This document shows, one piece after another, positions 18,514 through 27,197 of a stretch of DNA of 64,000 nucleotides. This DNA comes from CBFFRJ01 sp051486985. Lineage in GTDB: Bacteria > Pseudomonadota > Gammaproteobacteria > Enterobacterales > Enterobacteriaceae. Position 1 is the first letter of the stretch. Each line of letters starts with the position of its first letter. A program made the translations under genes and the position numbers. The stretch is taken from assembly GCF_051486985.1 (NCBI RefSeq), contig NZ_JAHVDV010000025.1:19700-83699 (forward strand), written 5' to 3'. The notes under the pieces were generated by a model. The model made no database searches. It had not been told where the DNA came from and saw only the letters and a list, made by a program, of their open reading frames with translations.

Positions 18514-18541
18514 AAAACGGCAACCCTGCGGCTGCCGTTTT
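18514..18541. terminator. Bidirectional terminator between yaeH and cdaR
   Basis: AAAACGGCA (18514-18522) pairs perfectly with TGCCGTTTT (18533-18541) around a 10-base loop. A-runs and T-runs on both sides make it usable for yaeH (plus) and cdaR (minus), which converge here. Confidence 0.88.
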
Positions 18542-18549
18542 GCTTTTAC

Positions 18550-19707
18550 TTAGCGCTGTTCATCCAGCTGCAGCGCCACATACAGCAGCAATCGATCGTC
18601 AAAATTCCCCAAATCTAATCCCGTTAATTCAGAAATGCGATTCAGGCGATATTCAAGCGTATTACGGTGAATAAAGAGCGCTTTTGAGGTCGCCAGTGGC
18701 TGCACGTTATGACGAAACCACGCTGACAGGGTACGGCGCAGCAGACCGTTGTTGTCCATTGCTTTAAGGCGCTGTAGCGGACGTGAGAGTTCATTGGCCT
18801 GCCAGCCGCCGCGAAGGCTGTCGAGTAAAACCGGCAGCATCAGGTCCTGATAGAAATAGCTACGGCTTTCCGGCATCCGCTGTTTACCCACCATCATGGT
18901 GGTGCGGGCAGTACGGTAGGAGCGGGCAATGCTTCCTGGCCCGGTAAAATAGTTACCCAGAGAAACACGAAAACGCAGCTGCCCGTTTTCTTTCATGCGC
19001 TGAATCAGTTGTTCAACGCGTTTACGATGATCTTCGGCATCCCAACGGCCAAACTGGTTGAGCGCAGGTTTCAGCACCACCATCTCTGTCAGTGAGACAA
19101 TCGCAATAAGGTTGTTGCGCTCAGGGGTTGTCAGGGCGTTTTGCAGCTGCTGAAGCTCGGCCATTGCGCTGTCGACGCCCAACTGCCCGCTGTCCACTTC
19201 AACAACGGCGACCACGCGCGGCTGATTCAGATCGATACCTAAACGTTGTGCCCATTCGGTCAGGGCAGGCGTGTGCTCTTCCGCCTGAATCAGGTTCATG
19301 ACCAGCTCTTCACGCAGGCGGCTATCCTGGGCAAGCAGATGCATTAACCGGGACTGCTCCAGCATCATTTCGGCGGTCATGCACACCAGTTCACCGTACT
19401 TGCGCAACGATTCCGGTTCTCCCGTCAGTCCAATGACACCGACTATCTCCCCTTCCAGACGCAGCGGCAGGTTGATGCCCTGACGAACGCCGTGCAGATG
19501 ACGCGCAACGGCATCATCAATATCGACCACGCGTCCCTGGGCAAGCACAAGCAGTGCGCCTTCGTGCAATTCCCCAATTCGTTCGCGATCGCCACTACCA
19601 ATGATGCGGCCACGGGCATCCATGACGTTAATGTTCGTATCGATGATACGCATGGTGCGTGCCACGATATCCTGTGCCATTTTAGTATCAAGATGCCAGC
19701 CAGCCAT
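18550..19707 (-). CDS. cdaR: Sugar diacid utilisation regulator CdaR
   Basis: CdaR activates genes for uptake and breakdown of glucarate, galactarate and glycerate in E. coli. The 385-residue protein has an N-terminal sugar-diacid recognition domain (MAGWHLDTKMAQDIVARTMR onward), a middle GGDEF-like region, and a C-terminal PucR-type helix-turn-helix (SKALFIHRNTLEYRLNRISE). The start at 19707 was preferred over an ATG at 19776 because the family begins MAGWH and GGGAGGG lies just upstream. None of its target genes are in this window. A palindrome about 60 bases upstream may be an operator. Confidence 0.95.
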   Translation of the reverse strand: MAGWHLDTKMAQDIVARTMRIIDTNINVMDARGRIIGSGDRERIGELHEGALLVLAQGRVVDIDDAVARHLHGVRQGINLPLRLEGEIVGVIGLTGEPESLRKYGELVCMTAEMMLEQSRLMHLLAQDSRLREELVMNLIQAEEHTPALTEWAQRLGIDLNQPRVVAVVEVDSGQLGVDSAMAELQQLQNALTTPERNNLIAIVSLTEMVVLKPALNQFGRWDAEDHRKRVEQLIQRMKENGQLRFRVSLGNYFTGPGSIARSYRTARTTMMVGKQRMPESRSYFYQDLMLPVLLDSLRGGWQANELSRPLQRLKAMDNNGLLRRTLSAWFRHNVQPLATSKALFIHRNTLEYRLNRISELTGLDLGNFDDRLLLYVALQLDEQR

Positions 19708-19761
19708 GTAACCCTCCCGTGAGCAGAGCCCAAGCATATGAGAGAAAATCATGCCGTGCAC

Positions 19762-19775
19762 TGTGCATATGCACA
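19762..19775. promoter_or_regulatory. Perfect palindrome upstream of cdaR
   Basis: TGTGCATATGCACA is a perfect 14-bp palindrome 55-68 bases upstream of the cdaR start. Its position suits an operator for a dimeric regulator, possibly CdaR itself. Which protein binds is unknown to me. Confidence 0.4.
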
Positions 19776-19829
19776 AAGCCAGAATCAGAAGTATGGAGTT
19801 GTGGAAGGCCTCACAGAATCTGCGGGAAG

Positions 19830-19857
19830 CCCTCTCCCCCCGGACGGGAGAAGAGGG
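19830..19857. repeat. CCCTCT/AGAGGG palindromic repeat after degP
   Basis: CCCTCT at 19830-19835 and AGAGGG at 19852-19857 enclose a C-rich then G-rich loop able to extend the pairing. It ends nine bases before the degP stop-codon end and belongs to the dispersed palindrome family. Confidence 0.65.
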
Positions 19858-19866
19858 TTAAAGCGG

Positions 19867-21303
19867 TTACTGCATGAGCAGGTAGAGAGAGGAGTCACCG
19901 CGCTGAATGTTCAGGGCCAGCACGGAAGGTTTGCTGTCGAGAATTTTACGCAATTCGCCCAGGTTCTTAACCGGTTGCTGGTTAGCACCAATAACCACAT
20001 CACCTTTCTTAAGACCAATGCGCGCAGCCGGTGTGTTGGCTTTAACTTCATTGACCACCACGCCTTCATCTTTGCCTTTGTTACTCATTTCAGCGCCTTC
20101 GATCCCGCTGAATACCGTAGCCGCTTCTGCTGACGCCTGGCTACCCTGTTGCAGTTCAATGCTTACATTCACAGGTTTGCCATCACGCACCAGGCCGAGC
20201 GTTACTTTACTGCCAATCGGCATAGATCCGACTTCCGCACGCAGGGCAGCGAAGCTGGCAATAGGCTTACCGTTGAGGGAGGTGATCACATCGCCTGCTT
20301 TCACGCCAGCTTTCGCGGCCGCAGAGTTTGGCATGACCTGGCTGACAAACGCCCCACGCTGCGCGTCCACTTTCATGGCTTTCGCCAGCTCTGAGTTGAG
20401 CTCAGTGCCCATGATCCCCAGCTCACCACGCCGTACCTGGCCATATTGCACCATCTGCGCCGTGAGGTTTTTCACCATATTGCTCGGAATAGCAAAACCA
20501 ATCCCAATGTTGCCACCGTCAGGGGCCAGAATCGCGGTGTTAATACCGATCAGCTCACCGTTCAGGTTGACCAGCGCTCCCCCGGAGTTACCCCGGTTAA
20601 TGGCAGCATCGGTCTGGATAAAGTTCTCATAATTCTCAGCATTCAGACCGCTGCGTCCCAGTGCTGACACAATACCCGAAGTCACGGTTTCACCCAGACC
20701 AAACGGGTTGCCGATAGCGACCGTATAGTCACCGACGCGCAGCGCGTCAGAGTCCGCTAACTGGATAGCCGTCAGGTTCTTAGGATCCTGAATTTGAATC
20801 AGTGCGATATCAGAGCGCGGATCTTTGCCAACAACTTTCGCATCGAATTTACGCCCGTCGCTCAACTGCACCTTAATGGTTGTGGCGTTGTCCACAACGT
20901 GGTTATTGGTAACCACGTAGCCTTTTGCTGCATCAATGATCACCCCGGACCCCAGCGCCATAAATTTTTGCTGCTGTCCGCCACCCTGACCTCCCGGTCC
21001 GCCCTGCCCACCCTGGCAGAATGGTGAACTCTGGAAGGGCGATCCCTCCTGGCAGAACGGGGAGTCATCACCAAAGAACTGCTGGAAGTTGCGCGGCATA
21101 CGCGGCGTGTTGACCGTGGTGCTGCCTTCAACATTAATACTCACCACGGAAGGCATCACTTTTTCAAGCATTGGGGCAAGGCTTGGAAGCTGCTGAGACG
21201 TGGCTGCTGACGATGCCGTCTCTGCCGCCAAGGAAGATACCGGGATCAGCGCCAGACTTAAGCTCAGCGCCAGAGCACTCATTGCTAACGTAGTTTTTTT
21301 CAT
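19867..21303 (-). CDS. degP: Periplasmic serine protease/chaperone DegP (HtrA)
   Basis: DegP degrades or refolds damaged periplasmic proteins and is essential at high temperature. The 478-residue precursor has a Sec signal peptide (MKKTTLAMSALALSLSLALI ... SSLAAE), a trypsin-like domain with TNNHVVDNA (catalytic His), SDIALIQI (Asp) and NRGNSGGALVN (Ser), and two PDZ domains. The LA loop is rich in Gly and Gln and has two Cys (SPFCQEG, SPFCQGG). I chose 21303 over an ATG three codons upstream to keep a standard signal peptide. A sigma-E promoter lies about 60 bases upstream. Confidence 0.97.
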   Translation of the reverse strand: MKKTTLAMSALALSLSLALIPVSSLAAETASSAATSQQLPSLAPMLEKVMPSVVSINVEGSTTVNTPRMPRNFQQFFGDDSPFCQEGSPFQSSPFCQGGQGGPGGQGGGQQQKFMALGSGVIIDAAKGYVVTNNHVVDNATTIKVQLSDGRKFDAKVVGKDPRSDIALIQIQDPKNLTAIQLADSDALRVGDYTVAIGNPFGLGETVTSGIVSALGRSGLNAENYENFIQTDAAINRGNSGGALVNLNGELIGINTAILAPDGGNIGIGFAIPSNMVKNLTAQMVQYGQVRRGELGIMGTELNSELAKAMKVDAQRGAFVSQVMPNSAAAKAGVKAGDVITSLNGKPIASFAALRAEVGSMPIGSKVTLGLVRDGKPVNVSIELQQGSQASAEAATVFSGIEGAEMSNKGKDEGVVVNEVKANTPAARIGLKKGDVVIGANQQPVKNLGELRKILDSKPSVLALNIQRGDSSLYLLMQ

Positions 21304-21352
21304 GTCTCTCAATCTCTTTACTGATAACGCAAAACGGCTGTGTATGTGTCAC

Positions 21353-21380
21353 TCAGAGTCGTTTTATAACGTGAAGTTCC
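21353..21380 (-). promoter_or_regulatory. Sigma-E promoter of degP
   Basis: On the minus strand GGAACTT (21374-21380) and TCTGA (21353-21357) are separated by 16 bases containing TATAAAACGA. This closely matches the sigma-E consensus and the degP promoter I recall from E. coli. Further upstream, GTAAAG near 21421-21426 could be part of a CpxR site, but I cannot confirm the second half. Confidence 0.8.
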
Positions 21381-21439
21381 GGGATTAAGTTTTTGGAAAA
21401 AGTAAAAATTTATTGGTGGTCTTTACAATTCCCGACTCG

Positions 21440-22954
21440 TTATTCCACGGCCATCAGGCGGCGGTATTCATCCCATGCATATAAATCTGTCATGCCACTG
21501 ATATAGTCCTGGATTAAACGGCAGCGATGGTAATATTCCATTACCGGATACTCTGGGTCCTCCGAGGATAATTTACTTACCGCTTCAACGTAGGCCAGTC
21601 GATGGCGGGTTGAAAGCTTTTGCAGTAAGCGCGATTCAATAGGCAAACGGCGTAGACGCTCCTTTTCTACAAGCTCTGAAAAATCTGCGAGCGATAATTG
21701 CAGCAGAGGGCGGTATATCTCCAGTAACCCGCTAATCACGCGATACCCCTGTAATTCCAGCTGTTCAACATCCGGGTGGCTGAACACCTCTTTTATGGCG
21801 ACGTTTTTATATAATTCAAGGAGCTGGCTGTAATCGCTGTCGTCCTCCAGCAGCGCGTGATTAAATTCTCCCCGGTAAATCTGCGCCAGATTTTCGATAA
21901 AGCGTTGTGCCGCGTAGGGCACAAGTTTATTTAAGGTGTTGACCCGTAAATACATAAAAAACTGATCTTCAGCACTGCGGCTTAGCGTATTGGCGCGGGA
22001 TTTCTCCCAGGCATTTTCCACCACCTGAGAAAAGAGCGAACCTTTTGCGTGATTGCCCCAGGCGTCATAAAGATGCTGGTAAAGTTGTTCAACGGTGAAA
22101 ATGCGTTTCTCAACCGCATCTTCAAGATCGGCCACGCAATAGGAGATGTCATCCGCCGCCTCCATAATCCACGTCAATGGGAAACGACTGTATGTCTCCA
22201 GGTTTAATTCTTTACGCAAGCGGGCAACGTAAGCTTCTTCTGACAAATAAAAACCGGGTTTTTTCATTAAATAGCTGTGGGTTGCCAGAGGCTCACCCGC
22301 CCACCACGCCGGACGCGTGTATTTTAGAATACAGCCCACCTGCGCCCAGGTAAGATTCATGCGCATTAAGGTATGCACCAGGCGAATCCCCTGCGCATTG
22401 CCCTCAAAATGGCTTAAATCCTGACGCACCTTACGGCGTAACGCATTCAGACTCTCCTCGCCCTCCCGCAGGCGAAGCGTGACCACTTCGCAACGATCAT
22501 CCGTCAGCGGCTGACTGGCGGCATCATCGGGGGCAAGGCGCTGACGAAACCAGTCATTGATGGCCGCCTCGCCAAAGTGACCAAACGGCGGATTACCAAT
22601 GTCGTGCATCAGGCACGCCATCTCAACGATACTTTCAAAAGGGCCCGTCAGTTCATCAAGTCCGTAGGTTTCGAGCAGGCGCATCTCTTTCAGGCGACTC
22701 AAAATTTCTTTGGCGATGTAGCGTCCGACCTGCTGAACCTCAAGCGAGTGGGTCAAACGCGTGCGCACTGCCGCGTTGCGTTCAAGGGGGAAAACCTGGG
22801 TTTTTTGCTGCAGACGACGAATGGCTGCCGAATTGATGATGCGACCACGATCGCTTTCGAAAATGCGCAGGATTTCACGTTCAGTTTTCACCCCCTGCGG
22901 GGAGCGATAGCGACGGTGCCAGTTTATTTTTTTTCGAAAATCGATCTCACTCAT
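21440..22954 (-). CDS. dgt: Deoxyguanosinetriphosphate triphosphohydrolase Dgt
   Basis: Dgt splits dGTP to deoxyguanosine and triphosphate and so affects nucleotide pools and mutation rate. The 504-residue protein begins MSEIDFRKKINWHRRYRSPQ; the HD-domain motifs are RTRLTHSLEVQQVGR, CLMHDIGNPPFGHFGE and WIMEAADDISYCVADLEDA. The start at 22954 fits the family and has GGAG eight bases upstream; an ATG at 22990 would add an unlikely N-terminus. It diverges from mtnN across about 108 bases. No terminator is visible between it and degP. Confidence 0.96.
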   Translation of the reverse strand: MSEIDFRKKINWHRRYRSPQGVKTEREILRIFESDRGRIINSAAIRRLQQKTQVFPLERNAAVRTRLTHSLEVQQVGRYIAKEILSRLKEMRLLETYGLDELTGPFESIVEMACLMHDIGNPPFGHFGEAAINDWFRQRLAPDDAASQPLTDDRCEVVTLRLREGEESLNALRRKVRQDLSHFEGNAQGIRLVHTLMRMNLTWAQVGCILKYTRPAWWAGEPLATHSYLMKKPGFYLSEEAYVARLRKELNLETYSRFPLTWIMEAADDISYCVADLEDAVEKRIFTVEQLYQHLYDAWGNHAKGSLFSQVVENAWEKSRANTLSRSAEDQFFMYLRVNTLNKLVPYAAQRFIENLAQIYRGEFNHALLEDDSDYSQLLELYKNVAIKEVFSHPDVEQLELQGYRVISGLLEIYRPLLQLSLADFSELVEKERLRRLPIESRLLQKLSTRHRLAYVEAVSKLSSEDPEYPVMEYYHRCRLIQDYISGMTDLYAWDEYRRLMAVE

Positions 22955-23062
22955 TGCCGCTCCTGTCTGCGAGGCGTCACGGGATGTCATGCAATTCTGT
23001 ATGCCATGATAGACTATGACCTGTAAACGTAACCCTGTCTTATCACTTTAGCGAGTATCTCC

Positions 23063-23761
23063 ATGAAAATTGGCATTATTGGTGCAATGGAAGAAGAAGT
23101 TACGCTTCTGCGTGACAAAATCGACAATCGACAGACGCTCTCCCTGGGCGGCTGTGAAATTTACACCGGTACGCTCAATGGCGCAGAAGTGGCCCTGCTG
23201 AAATCCGGTATTGGCAAGGTGGCAGCTGCGATGGGGGCGACCCTGCTGCTGGAGCGCTGCAAGCCAGACGTGATTATCAATACCGGTTCAGCGGGCGGCC
23301 TGGCCTCCACGCTGAAAGTGGGTGATATCGTGGTTTCCGACGAAGCGCGCTATCACGATGCGGATGTTACCGCGTTTGGCTACGAGTTCGGTCAGCTTCC
23401 TGGCTGCCCGGCCGGTTTCAAAGCCGATGAAAAACTGATTGCTGCGGCAGAGAGCTGCATTAACGCGCTCAATCTCAACGCCGTGCGTGGTCTTATCGTC
23501 AGCGGCGATGCCTTTATCAATGGTTCAGTCGCGCTGGCAAAAATCCGCCATAACTTCCCGCAGGCTGCCGCCGTCGAAATGGAAGCCACGGCGATTGCGC
23601 ATGTTTGCCATAATTTTGGCGTCCCGTTTGTGGTCGTTCGCGCCATCTCCGACGTGGCCGACCAGCAGTCCCACCTGAGCTTTGATGAGTTCCTGGTGGT
23701 TGCGGCGAAACAGTCCAGCCTGATGGTTGAGACGCTGGTGCAGAACCTGACGCGTGGCTAA
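23063..23761 (+). CDS. mtnN: 5'-methylthioadenosine/S-adenosylhomocysteine nucleosidase
   Basis: MtnN hydrolyses MTA and SAH, clearing by-products of polyamine synthesis (speE/speD in this window) and methylation. The 232-residue protein is the family length. It begins MKIGIIGAMEEEVTLL with the catalytic glutamate at 12; INTGSAGG, AVEMEATAIAHVC and RAISDVADQQS (catalytic Asp) are the other active-site motifs. Its end overlaps the btuF start by eight bases, so the two are translationally coupled. Confidence 0.97.
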   Translation: MKIGIIGAMEEEVTLLRDKIDNRQTLSLGGCEIYTGTLNGAEVALLKSGIGKVAAAMGATLLLERCKPDVIINTGSAGGLASTLKVGDIVVSDEARYHDADVTAFGYEFGQLPGCPAGFKADEKLIAAAESCINALNLNAVRGLIVSGDAFINGSVALAKIRHNFPQAAAVEMEATAIAHVCHNFGVPFVVVRAISDVADQQSHLSFDEFLVVAAKQSSLMVETLVQNLTRG

Positions 23762-24554
23762 CTCTTTTTTCAGGGCGCTGGCCGCCCTGTTCCTTCTTCT
23801 CCCCGTGTGGCTCTCTGCCGCGCCGCGGGTCATTTCTCTCTCTCCTGGCAATACGGAACTGGCTTTCGCCGCAGGCATTACGCCGGTAGGTGTGAGCAGC
23901 TATTCTGATTTCCCTGCTGAAGCTGCCAGCATTGAACAGGTTGCCACCTGGCAAGGTATGAACGTTGAACGCATCGTGGCGCTGAAACCCGATGTGGTGC
24001 TCGCCTGGCGCGGAGGCAACGCTGAGCGCCAGGTCGATCAGTTGGGTCGGCTCGGCATTACGGTCAAGTGGATAGATGCCGTAACCATTGAACAGGTCGC
24101 CGGGGCGCTTGCGCAACTGGCCCAGTACAGCCCTACCCCTGAAAAGGCGACGCAGGCTGCGGATGCGCTTCTGGCGCAATATGATGCGCTGAAAAAACAG
24201 TATGCCGGTCAGACGAAAAAACGTGTTTTCCTGCAATTTGGCGGCGAGCCCCTTTTCACCAGCGGCAAAGGCTCACTGCAAAATGAGGTGCTGGAGCTGT
24301 GCGGCGGGGAAAACATCTTTGCCGCCAGCCGGGTGCCCTGGCCGCAGGTCAGCCGTGAGCAGGTACTGGCACGCCAGCCGCAGGCTATTGTGGTGGCGGG
24401 AGGTGCAGGCGAGATTCCTAAAATTGAGCAATTCTGGCACAAACAGCTCGCCATTCCGGTGATTCCGCTTACCAGTGACTGGTTTGAACGCGCCAGCCCG
24501 CGTATTATCCTCGCCGCTCAACAACTCTGCTCTGCCCTTGCGCAGGTGAAATAA
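23754..24554 (+). CDS. btuF: Vitamin B12-binding periplasmic protein BtuF
   Basis: BtuF delivers cobalamin to the BtuCD transporter in the inner membrane; btuC and btuD are not in this window. The 266-residue precursor has a signal peptide (ANSFFRALAALFLLLPVWLS, cleaved near AAPRV) and two lobes joined by a helix, with typical segments VATWQGMNVERIVALKPDVV and TSDWFERASPRIILAAQQL. The start appears to be GTG at 23754, inside the last codons of mtnN; no better-placed ATG keeps the signal peptide. The gene is followed after 14 bases by yadS. Confidence 0.94.
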   Translation: MANSFFRALAALFLLLPVWLSAAPRVISLSPGNTELAFAAGITPVGVSSYSDFPAEAASIEQVATWQGMNVERIVALKPDVVLAWRGGNAERQVDQLGRLGITVKWIDAVTIEQVAGALAQLAQYSPTPEKATQAADALLAQYDALKKQYAGQTKKRVFLQFGGEPLFTSGKGSLQNEVLELCGGENIFAASRVPWPQVSREQVLARQPQAIVVAGGAGEIPKIEQFWHKQLAIPVIPLTSDWFERASPRIILAAQQLCSALAQVK

Positions 24555-24568
24555 CCGGGGATTGAACC

Positions 24569-25192
24569 ATGCTTGTCTATTGGCTGGATATTGTCGGCAC
24601 CGCTGTTTTTGCAATATCAGGTGTATTACTCGCCGGCAAGCTCCGGATGGACCCCTTTGGCGTTCTTGTACTCGGCGTTGTGACGGCAGTCGGCGGCGGC
24701 ACTATTCGCGATATGGCGCTCGCTCACGGCCCGGTGTTTTGGGTGAAAGATCCTACCGACCTGGTGGTTGCGATGGTCACCTGTATGCTAACCATTTTGC
24801 TGGTGCGCCAGCCGCGCCGCCTGCCGAAATGGGTTTTGCCGGTGCTGGATGCCGTTGGACTGGCGGTGTTTGTCGGCATCGGGGTTAATAAAGCTTTTCT
24901 GGCTGGCACCGGCCCGATGGTAGCGATTTGCATGGGCGTGGTTACCGGGGTTGGTGGCGGGATTATTCGCGATGTCCTGGCGCGGGAAATCCCGATGATC
25001 CTGCGAACGGAGATTTACGCGACGGCCTGTATCGCAGGCGGAATCGTACATGCCACGGCTTATTATACTTTTGCTATGCCGCTGGAAGCCGCCAGTATGG
25101 TCGGAATGGTAGTCACGCTGGCCATTCGACTGGCCGCTATTCGCTGGCACCTGAAACTGCCCACCTTTGCGCTGGACGAGAATGGCAGATAA
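24569..25192 (+). CDS. yadS: TRIC-type membrane channel family protein YadS
   Basis: A small inner-membrane protein of the UPF0126/TRIC family; bacterial members form trimeric channels and some are linked to glycine or cation flow, but the substrate here is not known. The 207-residue protein has about seven hydrophobic segments arranged as two repeats, each with the family motif: AVGGGTIRDMALAHGPVFW and GVGGGIIRDVLAREIPMIL. It begins MLVYWLDIVGTAVFAISGVL. It is last in the mtnN-btuF-yadS unit and is followed by a strong terminator. Confidence 0.93.
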   Translation: MLVYWLDIVGTAVFAISGVLLAGKLRMDPFGVLVLGVVTAVGGGTIRDMALAHGPVFWVKDPTDLVVAMVTCMLTILLVRQPRRLPKWVLPVLDAVGLAVFVGIGVNKAFLAGTGPMVAICMGVVTGVGGGIIRDVLAREIPMILRTEIYATACIAGGIVHATAYYTFAMPLEAASMVGMVVTLAIRLAAIRWHLKLPTFALDENGR

Positions 25193-25193
25193 C

Positions 25194-25224
25194 AAAAAGC
25201 CGTGTCAGTGACACGGCTTTTTTT
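25194..25224. terminator. Bidirectional terminator between yadS and erpA
   Basis: GCCGTGTC (25199-25206) pairs with GACACGGC (25210-25217), flanked by five As and seven Ts. It serves yadS on the plus strand and, with the A run, erpA on the minus strand, since the two genes converge. Confidence 0.92.
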
Positions 25225-25236
25225 GCATCCTTAACC

Positions 25237-25581
25237 TCAGATGCTGAAGGAGGAACCGCAGCCGCAGGTGCTGGTCGCATTCGGGTTTGTAACCACGAAA
25301 CGCGAGCCCTCAAGGCCTTCGGTATAATCGACCGCACCACCGACCAGATATTGCAGGCTCATCGGGTCAACAACCAGACCCACGCCCTGCTTCTCGATAG
25401 TCATGTCGCCATCGTTAACTTGATCGTCAAACGTGAAACCGTACTGGAAGCCGCTACATCCACCGCCGGTGATGTAGACACGCAGTTTCAGGTTTGGATT
25501 CTCTTCATCTGCGATCAGATTTTTTACTTTGCTGGCGGCTGCGTCCGTAAACTGCAGCGGCAGCACTACATCATCACTCAT
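25237..25581 (-). CDS. erpA: Iron-sulfur cluster insertion protein ErpA
   Basis: ErpA is an A-type carrier that passes Fe-S clusters to target enzymes, including those of isoprenoid synthesis. The 114-residue protein has the three conserved cysteines in GGGCSGFQYGF and the C-terminal STCGCGSSFSI. The start at 25581 (MSDDVVLPLQFTDAAASKVK) matches the family; an ATG 33 bases upstream would add an unusual tail. In E. coli clcA lies next to erpA; here erpA faces hemL directly across a 192-base divergent gap. Confidence 0.96.
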   Translation of the reverse strand: MSDDVVLPLQFTDAAASKVKNLIADEENPNLKLRVYITGGGCSGFQYGFTFDDQVNDGDMTIEKQGVGLVVDPMSLQYLVGGAVDYTEGLEGSRFVVTNPNATSTCGCGSSFSI

Positions 25582-25773
25582 CTTTTGCTCCCATTCATAC
25601 TGCGATCTGGGCAAATAATGACCCGATCATTTTGGCTATTATCCATCACTGCTACTAATCCTTCAAGTCTTCTCCCCTCGCCTTGTCTATCCTTTCCGTG
25701 CGCAAAACTTTGGTAACGATCGCCTGATCCCTTAGAATGCCCTCTACTTTCGAAAATTCACCAGGAACGATTT

Positions 25774-27054
25774 ATGAGTAAGTCAGAAAACCTCTACAGC
25801 GCCGCCCGCAAACTTATTCCGGGAGGCGTGAACTCCCCGGTTCGTGCTTTTACCGGCGTAGGCGGTACACCGCTGTTTATTGAGCGTGCTGACGGCGCTT
25901 ATCTTTATGACGCCGATGGCAAAGCCTACATCGACTACGTCGGCTCCTGGGGTCCGATGGTGTTGGGTCACAACCACCCGGCGATTCGCAACGCCGTGAT
26001 TGAGGCGGCTGAACGCGGTCTGAGCTTTGGCGCGCCGACAGAGATGGAAGTCAAAATGGCGGAGCTGGTGACTGAACTGGTGCCGTCGATGGACATGGTG
26101 CGTATGGTTAACTCCGGCACCGAAGCCACCATGAGCGCCATCCGCCTGGCGCGCGGTTTTACCGGCCGGGACAAAATCATCAAGTTTGAAGGCTGCTACC
26201 ACGGCCACGCCGACTGCCTGCTGGTGAAAGCCGGTTCCGGCGCGTTGACCCTGGGCCAGCCAAACTCACCGGGCGTACCGGCTGATTTCGCCAGACACAC
26301 CCTGACCTGTACCTATAACGATCTTGACAGCGTGCGTGAAGCTTTCGCGCAGTATCCGCAGGAGATTGCCTGCATCATCGTTGAACCGGTTGCCGGCAAC
26401 ATGAACTGCATTCCGCCGAAAGAGGGCTTCCTGCAAGGGCTGCGTGCGCTGTGCGATGCGTCTGGCGCGTTGTTGATTATCGATGAAGTCATGACCGGTT
26501 TCCGCGTGGCCCTGGGTGGCGCGCAGGCTTATTACGACGTCACCCCTGACCTCACCTGCCTTGGAAAAATCATCGGCGGCGGTATGCCGGTGGGTGCCTT
26601 TGGTGGTCGTCGCGACATTATGGACGCGCTGGCTCCGACCGGCCCGGTCTACCAGGCGGGTACGCTTTCCGGTAATCCGATTGCGATGGCGGCAGGTTAT
26701 GCCTGTTTGACCGAGGTGTCGCAGGTGGGCATTCATGAAACATTGAATGACCTGACGGCACTGCTGGCTGACGGTCTGATTGATGCCGCTCGCGGCCAGA
26801 ATATCCCGCTGGTGGTCAACCATGTGGGCGGCATGTTCGGTCTGTTCTTTACCGATGCGCCGGAAGTGACCTGCTACCAGGACGTGATGGCCTGCGACGT
26901 TGAGCGCTTCAAGCGCTTCTTCCATTTGATGCTGGAAGAAGGGGTCTACCTGGCACCCTCTGCCTTCGAAGCGGGCTTTATGTCTGTCGCCCATAGCGAA
27001 GAGGACATTCGCAATACCGTAGACGCCGCACGTCGGGTGTTCGCGAAGCTGTAA
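25774..27054 (+). CDS. hemL: Glutamate-1-semialdehyde 2,1-aminomutase HemL
   Basis: HemL converts glutamate-1-semialdehyde to 5-aminolevulinate, the tetrapyrrole precursor, using PLP. The 426-residue protein matches the E. coli length. Class III aminotransferase features are present: NSGTEATMSAIRLARGFTGR (PLP phosphate site), LLIIDEVMTGFRVALGG, and the PLP lysine in CLGKIIGGGMPVGAFGG. Start MSKSENLYSAARKLIPGGVN follows CAGGA. A hairpin and several repeats lie in the long gap after its stop, where it converges with fhuB. Confidence 0.97.
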   Translation: MSKSENLYSAARKLIPGGVNSPVRAFTGVGGTPLFIERADGAYLYDADGKAYIDYVGSWGPMVLGHNHPAIRNAVIEAAERGLSFGAPTEMEVKMAELVTELVPSMDMVRMVNSGTEATMSAIRLARGFTGRDKIIKFEGCYHGHADCLLVKAGSGALTLGQPNSPGVPADFARHTLTCTYNDLDSVREAFAQYPQEIACIIVEPVAGNMNCIPPKEGFLQGLRALCDASGALLIIDEVMTGFRVALGGAQAYYDVTPDLTCLGKIIGGGMPVGAFGGRRDIMDALAPTGPVYQAGTLSGNPIAMAAGYACLTEVSQVGIHETLNDLTALLADGLIDAARGQNIPLVVNHVGGMFGLFFTDAPEVTCYQDVMACDVERFKRFFHLMLEEGVYLAPSAFEAGFMSVAHSEEDIRNTVDAARRVFAKL

Positions 27055-27060
27055 GCGGTA

Positions 27061-27090
27061 GCATCAGGCCAGATTTGTGCGGCCTGATGC
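27061..27090. repeat. REP-like 10-bp stem hairpin after hemL
   Basis: GCATCAGGCC (27061-27070) and GGCCTGATGC (27081-27090) form a perfect 10-bp stem with a 10-base loop six bases past the hemL stop. There is no T run, so it is more like a REP element or mRNA-stabilising hairpin than a classical terminator. GCCTGATGC is a motif I associate with E. coli REP sequences. Confidence 0.7.
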
Positions 27091-27154
27091 ACTCACCCCG
27101 GCCCTTTCTCACTGGGCTAAGGGATCCCCACAAAAAGATGCGAGCACGGACAAT

Positions 27155-27197
27155 CCCCTCGCCCCACCGGGGAGAGGGTTAGGGTGAGGGGAAACAT
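27155..27197. repeat. 43-bp palindrome-containing repeat, near-copy of 59201-59243
   Basis: CCCCTCGCCCC, a 3-base loop, GGGGAGAGGG, then TTAGGGTGAGGGGAAACAT. It matches 59201-59243 at 41 of 43 positions, the differences being in the loop. A degenerate neighbour with CACCCCGGCCC lies just upstream at about 27095-27122. Confidence 0.85.

Noticed and set aside
23517..24236. A 239-codon minus-strand frame across mtnN and btuF
   Set aside because: It overlaps two well-identified genes completely and encodes an Arg/Gln/Pro-rich sequence without domains.
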